Shown: positions 46,548 to 58,702 of the stretch, piece after piece | Position numbering within the stretch: the first letter of the stretch is position 1 | Layout: every line of letters begins with the position of its first letter | Assembly: GCA_000320605.2 (NCBI GenBank) | Contig: KB445820.1 | Coordinates: 124,001 to 188,000, forward strand | Direction: 5' to 3' | From: Gelatoporia subvermispora B | Taxonomy: Eukaryota > Basidiomycota > Agaricomycetes > Polyporales > Gelatoporiaceae | Length of the DNA: 64,000 bases | The notes under the pieces: generated by a model | What the model was told of the DNA's origin: nothing | Seen by the model: only the letters and a program-made list of their open reading frames with translations | The model's database searches: none | Made by a program: the position numbers and the translations under genes

Positions 46548-48687
46548 ATGTTCAAGCTCAGGCCATGCCATAGGACGCTCATCCTACTCGCGCTCGCCGC
46601 CAGTCTCACAGTGGGAACGTCCATCGTCGCGGACACGCCCAAGGCCTCGCTGGCGATCACGGTCAGTGCCCCCGACTGAATGCGCACGTGTGAGGCCCTG
46701 ACTTCCGAGCTCGTTCCTCTCTTTCCTTTCCTCCGCAATGCGCCCTGCCTGTAGGACGCAGACATCGCGCAATGCGCGCCGGTGCAGCAGTTGAGCGTGC
46801 TCAAGCGCGAGCTCGAGGATGCGCAGTCTCCCGTGATGCGGCAGGTGTTCTCGTGGCTCTTCCCGTTCGGCCCTGGCTGGAACTCTGGTGCGAGCTCTCC
46901 CATTCCTGCACGAACGTGCTCCGACACGGCACTGACTGCCCACCGGCACTACTGCAGTTCTCGGAACGTTCTACATCAGCTCGTCCGTACCCCGCGTAAT
47001 TTCAAGTTGATGCCGCACTGACGCGTGGCGGAGCGCAGGGTCCCTAATTTTATCCTTGCATTCATTCCTGCGGAGATCAACCCCAACACGTTGAATACCA
47101 TGACAGCATTCGCGGTAAGCAATTCGTTATAGCGATTCGTGTTACTTTTGCTGCCGCTGTATTCTCATGAACGTTGCTGCTATCCTAGACGGGCGGACTG
47201 CTGTCTGACGTGTTCTTGCACCTCGTTCCACACTCGTTTATGGGTGAGCATCAGGATGGAGGGATCCATTTCGTGATGGTAGAAGAGAAGAGAAATATAT
47301 TAATTGGGTGAGCTCATTCCGAATTAACTCCTTACTTTTCGTAACATTTGGCAGATTGGGAATCTTCGTCGGCTTTGCATCGTTCTTCGTCATGGAGAAG
47401 ACCCTGCGTGTCCTTGGCTCGGATGAAGGACAATCTGGGCACTCTCATAGCCATACGCATTCGCATGCCGAAAAGGCTGTTGACGGCACCGGCCATACAT
47501 CCGGCGTCTCAACAGCTGTCACTAGCGATGGCCTTCGCTCCCGAAACGCGCAAGGCTCGGAGAATCTGACTTCTGCAGACTCGGTCGAGCAGCATGCCCC
47601 GAAGACGGGGGCGCAGACGTCGAAATTGTCGGCATATTTAAACTTATTTGGCGATTTCGTGCACAACATGTATGTTACATCACCTTCTCTTCTTTGATCC
47701 TCTGCTGAGACATTTGCATCCCAAACCAGAACAGACGGCCTCGCGTATGTCGCGTTTTGTTTCCTCATGCTCCCCCGTTGAAGCCGCTCTTATGCCTGAA
47801 CGCTTCGCACCTTATCTTACAGCATGGCCGCATCGTTCTATTCGTCACCACTCATTGGCGCTACGACGACCCTGGCTTGCTTCGCCCACGAGATCCCACA
47901 TGAAATTGCTGACTACTCTATTCTCGTGCGAAGCGGCTTCACGAAGAAGCAAGCAATGCAGTCGCAGTTCTTGACTGCCGTCGGAGCATTTGTGCGTAGC
48001 CAGTGGATTTCCACCCGAGATGCATAGCTCATTTCTCCGATGTCTTGCGCAATCTGCGTTTGGCGACGCAATTCTGCACTTCTGCAATTACCCATTTAGG
48101 TCGGGTAAGTAGTTTCGTTGCCACGTATGGCACATGTCGTTAATGCGGGGTGTTTGCATTTACGCAAGGACATTCATGGGCATTGGGATTCATAATCTGT
48201 CAACGACCGGTGACGTCGCCGAAGGAGCGTCAGATCTCACCGCAGCCATCAGGCAAACCGCTGCAGGCCTTCTAGGGACTACCGTCCAATTCGCGGACCT
48301 CGTGAGTAGTGGTCCCATACAACGGCTGCCAATCTAGACTAACGAGGAGCGCTTCGGCGAAGGTTATACCCTTTGTTGCAGGTGGTTTCATGTACATCGG
48401 CGCTGTTGCCGTTCTGCCTACGTATGTACCGCTCGGACATTCGGATCTTCGGATGCGCGCACAGAACCTTACGGTGGATCGATTGACAGATTGCTGGAAG
48501 AGAGCAAAAGCGGCAAGCAGGCGCTACGAGAGGTGAGTCGCGATCGTGCGCAGTCTTCCGTTGCTGACTTGCATCAGTTCGCCGCGATGGCGTTTGGAGT
48601 CGTGTGCATGTTCCTGGTCGCGTGAGTAGCCCTTGCGAGCTGTGTGACCTGCACCGCCTGACATTGTTCTGCAGATGGAATGAGTAG
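46548..48687 (+). CDS. ZIP zinc transporter, ZIP7/KE4 subfamily
   Basis: Multi-exon gene, start 46548, stop 48687. It begins with a signal peptide-like stretch (CHRTLILLALAASLTVGTS), then a luminal region DADIAQCAPVQQLSVLKREL. The ZIP core follows: GTFYISSVPNFILAFIPAEI, TGGLLSDVFLHLVPHSFMGE, LGIFVGFASFFVMEKTLRVL and a His-rich cytosolic loop GHSHSHTHSHAEK. The metal-site helices are HNMTDGLAMAASFY and HEIPHEIADYSILV, the HExPHExxD signature of LIV-1/ZIP7 proteins. The last helices are TFMGIGIHNLSTTGDVAEGA (note: in the long loop) and IPFVAGGFMYIGAVAVLPTL. ZIP7/Yke4 proteins move zinc out of the ER or Golgi into the cytosol. Some exon borders, especially near 48100-48160, are approximate. Confidence 0.88.
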
Positions 48688-49801
48688 CGGGCGGAGGATC
48701 AACAAGTCGGCCTAGCATGTGCCTTGAGACGCTCTCGCTATATCCGCGCAATCATCGTATGTCGAGAGCTCGGTGGCAATCTTGATTCAGGCATAGAGTA
48801 CCACAGGAGGAGTGTAATCTAATCTCTTGATCTCCTGGTTGTAGGGGGTCTTAATTTATTGGGAGGATCACCTTGGAGGGAGTGCCGAGCGCGGCTGCTG
48901 TGAGGAGAGTTAGACTTATCGAGATTGGAGAAGACGAGAAGACTGCTGACGGTCGTCCTTCTGAGAGAGAGAGTTCGTGCGGGCGGCAGACTGCATCCGC
49001 CCGAGACGCCTTTGATCACGATACGACGTCGGACCTGCCCAGGTACTGAGCCCTGTGGGCCGCAGATGACTCTGACGGTGTGAAATGGAGAATTTGGTAA
49101 GATGTGCTAGGATGGGCTGGCAAAATCAGCTGGGAGCCGAAGGACTAATCGAGGGAAGATGGCAAGTCGGGAGGGGGGAACGTGCGTCCAGCAATTGGCT
49201 GGGAGGTGCTCAGCCACACGCAGCCACGCAGCCGACGAGCTAGGACACGAGAGGGGCGGCGGCACGACTGGGGGAAAATACCGTAGAGTGGGATCAGTGA
49301 GCAAACGCTCTCCGCTGCCGTGTTGATAAAAATCCAGCTGTGCCTTGGCCGTGCTCCATCCTACCACTTTTTCTGTGGTCGTGTGCCGGCGCGTAGTCGT
49401 TCTTTCCGCCTCCGAGGACGTCGTCGACAGCGACGAGCAACGCAGACGCAGCGAGCAGCAAGCCACACATCGCATCGCAAGCACGCGCGGAACGAGTGCT
49501 GACTGTGAGCCGGAATCTTCTCGACGCAACTCTTTAGCAAACGCCCTCATGTTCTCTGATCTTCTTCTCGCAGCAAACGTTGCCTACAATAAACTTTCCG
49601 ACTAATTATCCCAAGACGTCAGTCCCCACGCATTACGTTTGCAAGCCCGAGTGACACGCCAATCACCGGCTGCCCGCCTCAAAACCCGCTTTCCGCTCAC
49701 CACTTTCTCTGCGCGCACGCCACTTCCCTCTCCTGCGAGCCACCCGGCCTGCAGCCCCCTCTTACCTCTATATCGTCTATTCCGACCCCTCGTCTCGAGC
49801 C
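48688..49801. other. 1.1-kb spacer between ZIP7-like and Nudix genes
   Basis: Contains the transporter 3' UTR and Nudix promoter. Short open frames at 49107-49605 on both strands have no recognisable content. No repeats seen. Confidence 0.4.
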
Positions 49802-50452
49802 ATGAGCGCCGGAAACAAGGGTCGTTCAACTCCTCGCGTCGTTTGTTGTGCAATACCAATCTCAAGAGCGGCCGGTAAGGTCCTCGTAATTACAAGTAGA
49901 AAACGTCCGGAACATTGGGTTTGTGAGTATCCGACGCTCTCCTCGCCTTCACTCTACCCGCTGTCCGTTCCCGACCCCCGCTTGCGCCTCCTTTTCTTTC
50001 GAACGCTTGCTAACTCGAACATCCGTTCCTCTCCCGGGACACCAACGCTCGCAGTGCCGAAAGGAGGATGGGAGCCATCAGACGGGGTGCTAGAAGCAGC
50101 AGCCTCACGAGAAGCCTTGGAAGAAGGTCTCACCCTTTCTCCCTCTCGCATCCACCGTCCCCTGTCCTGACGCTCCCCTCTCCCCTTCGCGCGTCGCCGT
50201 GTGCCTTACATGTGCTATTTCATTGCAGCGGGTGTTCGCGGCAAGATCACGCGGTTCGTGACAACAATCCCCTCCGCGTCCTCGACGTACCACTTTTACG
50301 AACTCGACGTCGCCGCCCTCGACCAGGACTGGCTGGAGAGCGGGGAGCGCAGGCGGGAGTGGGTGGACTATGCCGAAGCCGTGCGGAGAGTCTCGTGGAA
50401 GGCAGAGCTCGCACAGGGGCTCTCCCTGTCGTCCTTGGCGCCGAGGCGGTAA
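49802..50452 (+). CDS. Nudix hydrolase, diphosphoinositol polyphosphate phosphohydrolase-like
   Basis: Three exons from 49802 to 50452. The N-terminus (MSAGNKGRSTPRVVCCAIPI) leads to ITSRKRPEHWV, then the exon join gives LPKGGWEPSDGVLEAAASRE followed by ALEEAGVRGKI. This is a full Nudix box (G-x5-E-x7-R-E-x2-E-E-x-G). The pattern L-P-K-G-G-W-E and the C-terminal YHFYELDVAALDQDW with a W-V-D-Y-A-E-A segment match the DIPP/Aps1 group, which cleaves diphosphoinositol polyphosphates and diadenosine polyphosphates. The protein is about 150 residues, the usual size. The glutamate after the box Gly is shifted to W-E-P-S-D-G-V-L-E, still within family range. Confidence 0.9.
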
Positions 50453-53400
50453 CCCGACGCAGTCCGACGACGTGGCCTGACGATATCCCTCGCGCGCGGG
50501 GGCGCCATGGCCGCTCCAAAATGCCGTGTCGTGCGGCGGCGGCGGGCCCACCACGTTATCCGAAAGACGGACACCACCCCGCGGCGACCCGGCCGCCACA
50601 GACTTTCGCAATCTCGCTTTCGACGCCCGTTCGCAACTGCACCCCGTTCAATAGAGCTTTTCGATCACGCTACCCATCTCGTTGTCATACAGCATCAATG
50701 CATATCTTAGCCATGTTTACCTATTCACTCATATACCACCGCTTATCCACCACCGCTCCATCATGTGCTGCCGTTGGGCATAGACTTTTATACATTCGAT
50801 CGCGTATTGTGATCACTCGTCGTGTATACTAGTCTCCATGTCGGCATCCGACGTAATCCCCTGCCTCCTGCTGTAGACCTGCTGATTCAATATACTAGGC
50901 CAGGTGGTGAATATACTACGCAGTCTACGGACGCACTCTCTCTCCCTCTCTGATTGTCTGCTGTCGGAACGTGTCAAAGTGAGTTGAGGTGCCGTGTATA
51001 TCGTCCGTGTACGTGCGAATGCTGCGCTGATTGATCATTCCGTACGCAGGGTCTTGCAGCGATACTGCAGTGGCATCTCGTTGGTCTGCGCCCACCAGTG
51101 GGACTAGGCAGACAGGACCATGATGCAACATCCTGCTACACGCATGATCGTTCCCCCGTGCTGCTTCCGTGCGCGCTTTGACAGCGTCAGCTGCTAGCGA
51201 GCCCGACGTCGTCGGTGGGGGCCTAATGTCCTTGTTTGAAAGGCAAGCTAGAGCGTGTCCTCGGAACCCGAAGCTTCCCCTAGAGTCTCTCCTCCAGCAC
51301 CCATACGGCAGCTCGCCTTGTGGGCCGGAACCGTTGTGCGTAGCTACCGATACTAATACTGCTCTGGGAGCTCGGTGCACTGGCGTCAGGCCACAACCAA
51401 CGATTGCAGGGAAGTCCGATATATCGCAATGTACAAATACACAGCGTGGGCGAACGTGCCAGAAATTCAGGCCAGAAGATGGTGGCCGCGGGGTAGGAGA
51501 CGTGTGAGTCGCAGCGACTGGGAAAAGGGAAGACCTGCCCTCTCGGGCCTGGTCGCGTTATTCCGTTCTGACAGTAGTGGAGACGTGTCACAGCAGGCCA
51601 GCGCGTACCGGTCCGCCAAGGCCTCAATTTTCCCTCCCCCCTTCCCCTGCGAGCCCAGCGTTGCCCTGTTTACGACAAGCTACTGGCAGATACCAGATGC
51701 ACGCCCTAGCTCCAGCCTCTTACCGCAGGAAGGACGCCCTTACGCCCAAACCACGTCCACTAGGCTATGTCGGGCTCCCTACCTACTTCTGCCACCTCAC
51801 GACCGCGCGACAGCGGCGCTCGACTCCACGCTCGCCTTCTGCGGATTCTGGACCCTCGGATGTTCTCAGTCCTAGGTCCGCCCGCCATCGAATCGATGGT
51901 CGATGGATGCGCATTTAATGCAAGACTAAGATGCAAAATACCGGCAGAATGGCGACAGCGAGGCCCATGAGAGCTGAGCCGGAAGGATCACAAAGTCATC
52001 GACGCCATACAGTCATGAAAATTAGGAAGGACACTTGTCTGCTCGTTGGTGAGCCTAACTACTTCACACCGACCATCCCACTATGCCCCACCGGCGGTCC
52101 GATGAGCCTGCCGCACATATGCTCCGGCCGACGAGCTGCGAGAGCGTCCTAGGATCATCTTACACCATGTCAAGATATTTGCAGGAAACACTAGAGATGG
52201 TTGACCTGGTCTGTGAGCTGTTTACTGTGAGGTGTCCTTTGTCAGCGCAGAGCTTCAAGACAATGGGTTCAATTACGCCCGTTTTGATTGTTTGCCGTCA
52301 TATACCATCGCTACCGGTATGTCGTATTCCCCCGACGCGTCGGACGGCTCGACATGCTAACTCGACACCCGAAAGGTACTCGTACTCGGAAGACGTTCAG
52401 CTACCCGATTTTCATGAATATATCGCGAACGGCTCGATTAGCGGATGAATGCGTCCCTTTTCTCACTGTCTAGGTTCCCCTTCAAACGAGACTTGGCCGC
52501 AAGCGTGTCTCTGTAATTCACGCAGGCGCACTTTTGCATCCAGACGCCACACGAACAAAGTGCTTAGTCTCGCCCTCGTAGAACGGCACGCAGTGTATGT
52601 CCAGCTGGCACAAACCCCGCACTCGCGCGCCGGGGACAGTCTGCGCACGCACCACATTGGGGCCGCACCTCGACCCTGGCGCACCCACGTGTGATCGTCG
52701 CTGTCGGCGGTCCATGTAGGCGCCGAGGCGGCCTATTGCCTCGCACATGTTCGTCGGTGCGTCCCCGCGCCTGAGAACCTACGGCCGCCTCGGCCGAGCA
52801 CCGATGCACCGATATGTATTCACCAGGCGATGGCATACAGGCGGGCCGCCGGCGCAATCCGCACGGACTTCAGGGTCACGACGGGTGAGGAGCCCGCTGC
52901 GCAAAGCTCGAACTAGGTCGGCTCTTACTCGCGGACGGAAAAGGCAAGAATAGACCGGCACCGATGTGGTGTGGCTCGCGCTGTTGATGGTGGCAGCCAT
53001 CTGTGATTAATGTCTATTCTGAGCGGATGATGTAGTGTGATTTGAGGCGATTTCATGTGCCAGACGTACGTAGTGATATGTGATGTGGGCGCAAGTGTTT
53101 ATCGATATCTGTGGATCGATGGGACGGGCGTGTGGAATGTTGAGGGATATAGCGTGAAAATGTCTCGTCGCTCCCAGTCAGGGCTTTCAGGAGAAAATCA
53201 ATTTCGTCTGATTTATCACGCGCTGCGCCAGAATTAGGATAGTTGCGATTTTGAAAATAATATACCACCTGGCCAGCCCTCGAGCGTCAAGTGGAACGAA
53301 CAGTTGGTGCATATTATTGACGACATAACGTACATCGCAGAATACATGACGGACCAAGATCGTGCCTCGATCTAATGGGAGGATATAATTTTGGATCGTC

Positions 53401-53511
53401 GGAAGATGTGCCGCACTCCTTGTACAACAATGCCAGAAACACCAAGACGCCATCTAGTAACGTACAGTACCACGCACACGACCAGAAAATCAATGCCTCA
53501 AATGTTTGAAT
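50453..53511. other. 3-kb region without recognised genes
   Basis: Longest gap in the window. Open frames on both strands are short and lack splice-linked partners with conserved content. GC varies strongly and pyrimidine-rich stretches occur (for example 50936-50955). It could hold noncoding RNA, relict repeats or long UTRs; I see no inverted or tandem repeat worth naming. Confidence 0.4.
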
Positions 53512-54897
53512 TTACCCCTCGTCGCTGCCATCTGCGTCGCCCTCGCCCTCACCATCTTCGTTCCCATCTTCGTTAGTTCCAGTGCCGCCCTTCCACTCGC
53601 GGTCCCATAATGGAACGCCGTGCTCGTCCACGTGCTGTGGCGCGACTGACAGCGCAGGGTGCCCGCGTGCGAGCGTCGACCGAGCATAATTCAGTCGCGC
53701 GAGCAGCGCACCGCGATCTGTAAGTAAGGAGCGAATGTGATCGATCGCTGTGCAAGGTTTGGTCATTGGTCAAACTACATCACAATAACCACAATTGACA
53801 GGCGATGGTCACGAATTTGATACTCACTCTTCTGTAGGACGACATTCTCACTCCGTGGACCTGCACGCCCATCTGGCTTATCGTCCTCTACGCCCTTCGC
53901 TCGCCGCTTGCGCGCCTTCCCGCCTTTCGCATCTGCCACACTTGCGGCTGCTGCGTCTTCCTGGCGGATCGCCTCCCTTAATGCAGGTACCGCATCGCAC
54001 AGCGCCTCGTACCCACGTCGAATGTTCGCACGGCGCTTCTGTTCTGACTGGATGTGGTTCGCGCGCTTCTGCGAAGGCGAGAGCAAGGCTGGCTTGCTCG
54101 GGCCCGCTGCGGGCGTGGATGACGAGCCGCGCCGTGTGCGGTCCTGGTGCTGTTGCTGTGCTGGATTAGGCGCAAATGGTGACTGTGCGAGCACAGAGGA
54201 CGAGCCAGGGCGTTGTCGTTTGTGCGAGCCATTCAAGAGTCCGGCGTCGGCTTCTGACGGGAGCGCCCGCTTTGAAGACGATGCGCTGGCGGGGCCTAAG
54301 GAAGGCAACGAGGACGAGGACGCCATCGATGTCGCTGTACGCTGCGCGGGTGCGTTTTCCGCGAGTGGGGGGAGCGCGAACGCGGATGCAGACGACTGTC
54401 CGGCCTGTTGTCCGCGCATTTGAGGCTGCGAGTGGGACGAGGGGAACGCGTGCGAGGAATGTGATTCATCGGCGGTGTGGGAGGGGAAGAAGTACGTGCT
54501 GCCAGGCCGCTGTTGGTGTGGTAAGACGTCTGTGTCAGGGCTCCGGCATAGGTGGCGCATTCGCGTGATTCTGCGAGTAACAGAGGGAGGGGACACTCAC
54601 GGCGTTTGCTTGCGCATCGTGTGCGGGCCAGAGGCTCGAGCTCGCGGTCGAGCTCGCCATGGTCGTCGACGAGGCGGCCACAGACGTTGCGCGAGATTTT
54701 GGGGTTGCGACAGGGCCGCCATCGAGCGACATCAGCTCCTTGGTCGCTTTGGCCAGCGCCTCCTTGCCCTGGCGTTGCGGGATGCGCTCTGAGATCTTTG
54801 GATGGAGTTCATCCCAGTCTTCCTGGTCGTGGACATCGACGGAGGCGAGAAAGGTCTTGAAGGCGACGGACTCTGCAGGCGTGAGGAGCTGAGGCAT
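53512..54897 (-). CDS. bHLH transcription factor
   Basis: Exons at 54897-about 54598, then from about 54511 (RPGSTYFFPSHTADE), and a last exon to 53512. The join was chosen because only the acceptor before CGGCCT keeps the frame. The first exon is helical (LLTPAESVAFKTFLASVDVH). The basic helix-loop-helix reads RANHIQSEQKRRANIRRGYE, ALCDAVPALREAI, with an insert of about 40 residues including a basic KGGKARKRRAK stretch in the loop. Helix 2 continues after the intron with AIDHIRSLLTDRGALLARL. The basic region H-x-x-x-E-x-K-R-R is the E-box-binding type (CACGTG/CAnnTG) seen in Mlx/Ino4-like factors. A Ser/Ala/Pro-rich middle and an acidic tail (EDGNEDGEGEGDADGSDEG) flank it. Regulated genes are unknown. 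Confidence 0.85.
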
Positions 54898-56690
54898 AGT
54901 CTGAGCCAGGCGTTACATATACGCACTCCCTTGGCGGCTTGTGATAAACCGCCTCTGGCCGTCCTCCCCGATCCCCATCTCGGCACCCATCGGCCGACTC
55001 GCCGTCCGTTGCCGGCATTCTCGCCGGTGCCGCGCGTGCCGACCCCTTCTTCGGCGCCTGTATTTACAGCCCGCAGCACGGAATGCCGGCAGCTGCCGGC
55101 ATTCTCCCCGTTCTCCCGGCGTCGGACCGCTGCTCTCGGCGCTCGACTTGCTTCCGCCCGGCGTCTGCCTGCGCGCAGTGATAACCTCGTCCGCTCCCAC
55201 TAGCTATATTACGCCTCGCACAGCCGTGGCAGATCCCGTCTCCTGTGGCGCTCTCGTGAGCTTGGCCCGAGTTCAATCCCGCCGGCTCGATTAGACCTTG
55301 CTTACTACTCGCACACACGCCCATTCAATCAGGTTCGCTGTATCTCGTCGCGTCCCTTGTCATGGAAGAACGCGTTCAGAACTCGAACTGCGATGATATG
55401 TCTGCTTCTGACATCACACGAGGCCGCTCAGACACTCAGACACCGCCATATCAGCTCCGCACTGCTTCTACAAAATTACGCGCTCCCAATCTTGACTAGT
55501 TGCAGAACTTCTGCTCCTTCTCATCTGTTAGCAGGTTCCACAATGGTCATGGAGCTGTTCAAAGTTCTGTCGCGGTATTCATTCCAACGACCTTCTCGTC
55601 GTCTTCAATAGTTATCGGGTCTTGCCGTAGACACTGCTCGCTTGCTTGTGACCTGTGAAGGGACAAGGAACTCGCGACTCGAAATTTCTGGCTACTCATC
55701 AATTGCATTCCGGCCTGATTGACCACCGGAGCCCATCTTGCAGTGCCATCTGAATGCATCATCTCACGCAATAATAATGGCCCTGACAACCCGAGCTCCT
55801 AGACCTGCCCCGCCCTGGGCCCCCGCTGTGAGCTCTTGAAAATTTGAAATCCAACGACATGCGTTCACTGATTCCTGTCTCGCCGCAATTGTCTCTTGAA
55901 CTCGGGGGCTTGTGTATGTGCATCTCGATTTGGTAGATCATTCTCAATGAGCGAACCCTAACAGAAGGAGCAATCACAGATACCACCGCACTCGATTTCG
56001 CTTGTCTCGATGCAAGCTGCAATACTGTGTTTGATCCGTTTATTCATGTGCAGCTGGAATCTCGTTCTATCGATGCCCTTTGTCGGCCAGTTGACCTTGA
56101 CTTGGCCCAAGATAAGAGGTATGAGCTTACTCTGTAACATTCCCGGTGCCGATCGCTCACGGACTCAGGTACCCAGACTGCACGGAAGCTTTCCAGCCTC
56201 CTCGTGGCCGGCGGAATCCCCCCTTTGATATACATGGGAACCTGGCAGCTGCTTCGACCAGGGACGCTGTCTCCGATCGCTTCGGCCTTCATTATCGATA
56301 TCCAATCCCAGCTGTGTGCCTCCAAACTTGGCACCGCCCTGATGCTGTCGAGCAAGCACTGTGGAAACTGTGCCTTTACTTGCTATACAGCAAGTGCTTC
56401 AAACTGATCGGTTGTTTATTTTGGATCGCCAGGAGGCGCTGTGATCGACATCTCAACAATCCGATTGTGGATCCGACATTCTTCTTTGTGACGGAGTGTA
56501 TAAGTTTGGGGTGTGTATGCATATTTTTTGCTACAGTATGCTTCTGCCAGCTTCGGCGGTGGGTGCCACCGGAACTCAACTCTCCGACATATCTCCTGAA
56601 TATCCTCCGATCGGAGGGTGACAATTCCTGATTGTAAGTATAAGACCTCTAACGCTTACCACACCAACCCCTCACTGGCACGAACACATA
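54898..56690. other. 1.8-kb spacer between bHLH gene and DUF6533 gene 2
   Basis: The left 300 bases are GC-rich bHLH promoter with the palindrome. At about 56000-56630 plus-strand frames contain hydrophobic stretches (for example LVAGGIPPLIYMGTW and FFFVTECISLGCVCIFFATV), perhaps a decayed membrane-protein gene. I could not build a full product. Confidence 0.4.
55081..55104. repeat. 24-bp perfect palindrome with central E-box CAGCTG
   Basis: GAATGCCGGCAG followed by its exact reverse complement CTGCCGGCATTC. The centre is CAGCTG, an E-box, and two NotI-free GCCGGC hexamers flank it. A second copy of one arm, TGCCGGCATTCTC, stands at about 55012-55024. It lies about 185-210 bp upstream of the bHLH start codon. 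Confidence 0.85.
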
Positions 56691-58702
56691 ATGTCGGCAG
56701 CCCTCACGGAAGAGGAACGTCTGTTGCTGCAAGCAGCGCAAGACCACTTCGCGCTCAATCTGTCAACATGTAAGTTTCGTGATACCTCTGTTGAGGCTTC
56801 AGAATGTCGCTGACATCGAATTGCAGTAGCATCAATCGCTTGGTTGGTTTATGATATCGTGCTCACTTTGCCCCAAGAGGTATGCTTCTCCATAGCTCAA
56901 CCATTACATCCGCTAACAATGTGTTCCTAGTTTCAGTTAGTATGGAGGTATGTTGTCTACCCGAGTTATGTTCGACGCCGTGTGACTTAGGCATCAGGGC
57001 CATAGGTCTAGATTCACCTTGCACAAGGCTCTCTACATCATCACGAGATACTTTGGCTTGGCCTGTTTGATGTATGGAAAACACGTTCCATCATACCTGG
57101 ACTAATAGGCTTTCTGCAGTGTGACATTCATCGGTAGATGGCCCCCTTGACACGAGTGATCAGGTTTCGTTCATTTCTAGATCATAGGTGACACGAGTGA
57201 TACTTTGTCGCTCTTGGTGCGTGTTCCGCTGACATGTAGATTCGAATGTACACTAACGCCCCACAGACGTAAGTTGTTCATAGTACGAGTCAATTGTAAA
57301 TCTGTCAGTTGACATATCGCGCCTGTAGCTGCCGGAGATGGCTATGGTTCATCGGCCTGTATGCATCACGTCGATATCGATTCATGGGGTATTGACACCG
57401 CTCCCACTCAGCGGGCCGAGTATCTCGAACGCGACGGGCGAGTTGCTGTTTATGACCCGCATATATGCAGCTTACGGCCGGAGCCGGCGGAGTACGTAGC
57501 TGATATCTTCGAATCCGAACATCTGCGATGACCATTATGTCAGTGTTCATGTTCTTGCTGTTTTTATGGCTGGGTATTGGCTTCCCCTACCTCTTCTGTA
57601 TTGCGTACTAATAATTGAACACCTATCTAAGCGGAAGGTGTGGTATGTAAATAATTATTGGGCATATCATGAGCTGTTGTTCATCAGAGTTACTTGCAGA
57701 CTGGATGGGTGGCCACGATTCTGAACATCAAGGCGACAGGAATCATCGATCGGCCACTCAACTACCCGCTTCCTGGGTGCACCGAGGACCAGACGCCCTC
57801 CAACTTCGTACATCTGGACCTCTTGAGCTGGTAAGCACCCGTATTATAATCTTGACATGTCGGGCACGCCAACTGTAATCGAATTTTACTTACCGCGTGC
57901 ACTCCAGGACGGTAGACTCCGCAGTCGCCGGTGAGATAGACTTGCAAACTGAAGCGCAAATGATCAGCTCATACCAGTGATGTGTTCTAGTGTGCCTATG
58001 CGTGCTCATCCTCGGGTTCTTCATCCGCAGTACCGACTTCCGCGTGTCCTCCCGCGCGAGCGGCGGGCTGAGGCTCTCCGAGCTGAGGAAGCTCGCGCCT
58101 GTCATGCTCCTGTTCGTCCGGGACGGCATGTCGTACTTTATCCTGTGAGCACTCTCGATTATAGCGTTCTCTGCGATAGACACTCAGCTCGGGATCGTCG
58201 TCATGCATTGGTCTGTAGAATCCTCAGTGAGCATCTTGCGAACTCGGACCGCGCTCGGCCTCACCCCTAATTGTCTCGTCAGGCTGCGACGTGATCTGCC
58301 TCTTCATGACCTGCGTCCTCGCGGACCGCTCCATCTCCGAGATCGGCTTCAGGCGAGTCCCCCCAAAATGTTCCCCTCCCTGATACGACCCAGACTGCAT
58401 ATTGATTAATTCTTCCTACCAGCTGGCTCATCGCCTCCTACGCGATCGCGGTCAGTCCTCTCTTCGTCTACCACACAGCAGCTCACGTTTCCCCTTCTCC
58501 CTCCCAGTCCTCGCGCCTCTACCTCAACCTGCGCGGCTCCGTTGCGGACGGGGACAGCATGCTCACGTACCCGCTACGCTCGGAAGACGACCTCGGCGTC
58601 GAATTCCGCGCGCCGACGACGCAGCTCTCTGCAACGACTGCGACTAGGACAGCTTACGTCGATGACAGTACTAGCGCTGGAATTGCCGCTGTGGACGTTT
58701 AG
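56691..58702 (+). CDS. DUF6533 family membrane protein 2
   Basis: Start MSAALTEEERLLLQAAQDHF at 56691, stop at 58702, with many short exons. The DUF6533 signature LASIAWLVYDIVLTLPQE is followed by FQLVW and ALYIITRYFGLACL. Later exons read TGWVATILNIKATGIIDRPL with Cys in YPLPGCTED, then LCVLILGFFIRSTDFRVSSR, KLAPVMLLFVRDGMSYFIL (the R-D-G before the sixth helix) and IASYAIASSRLYLNLRG, the usual end of the membrane part. A hydrophilic tail ends AYVDDSTSAGIAAVDV. Compared with gene 1 it has no hairpin. Exons between 57130 and 57700 could not be fixed, so an internal defect is possible. Function is unknown; the family is expanded in mushrooms. Confidence 0.7.

Noticed and set aside
50925..51380. 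151-codon minus-strand frame in the gene desert
   Set aside because: No recognisable motif, no splice partners and unusual composition; probably chance.
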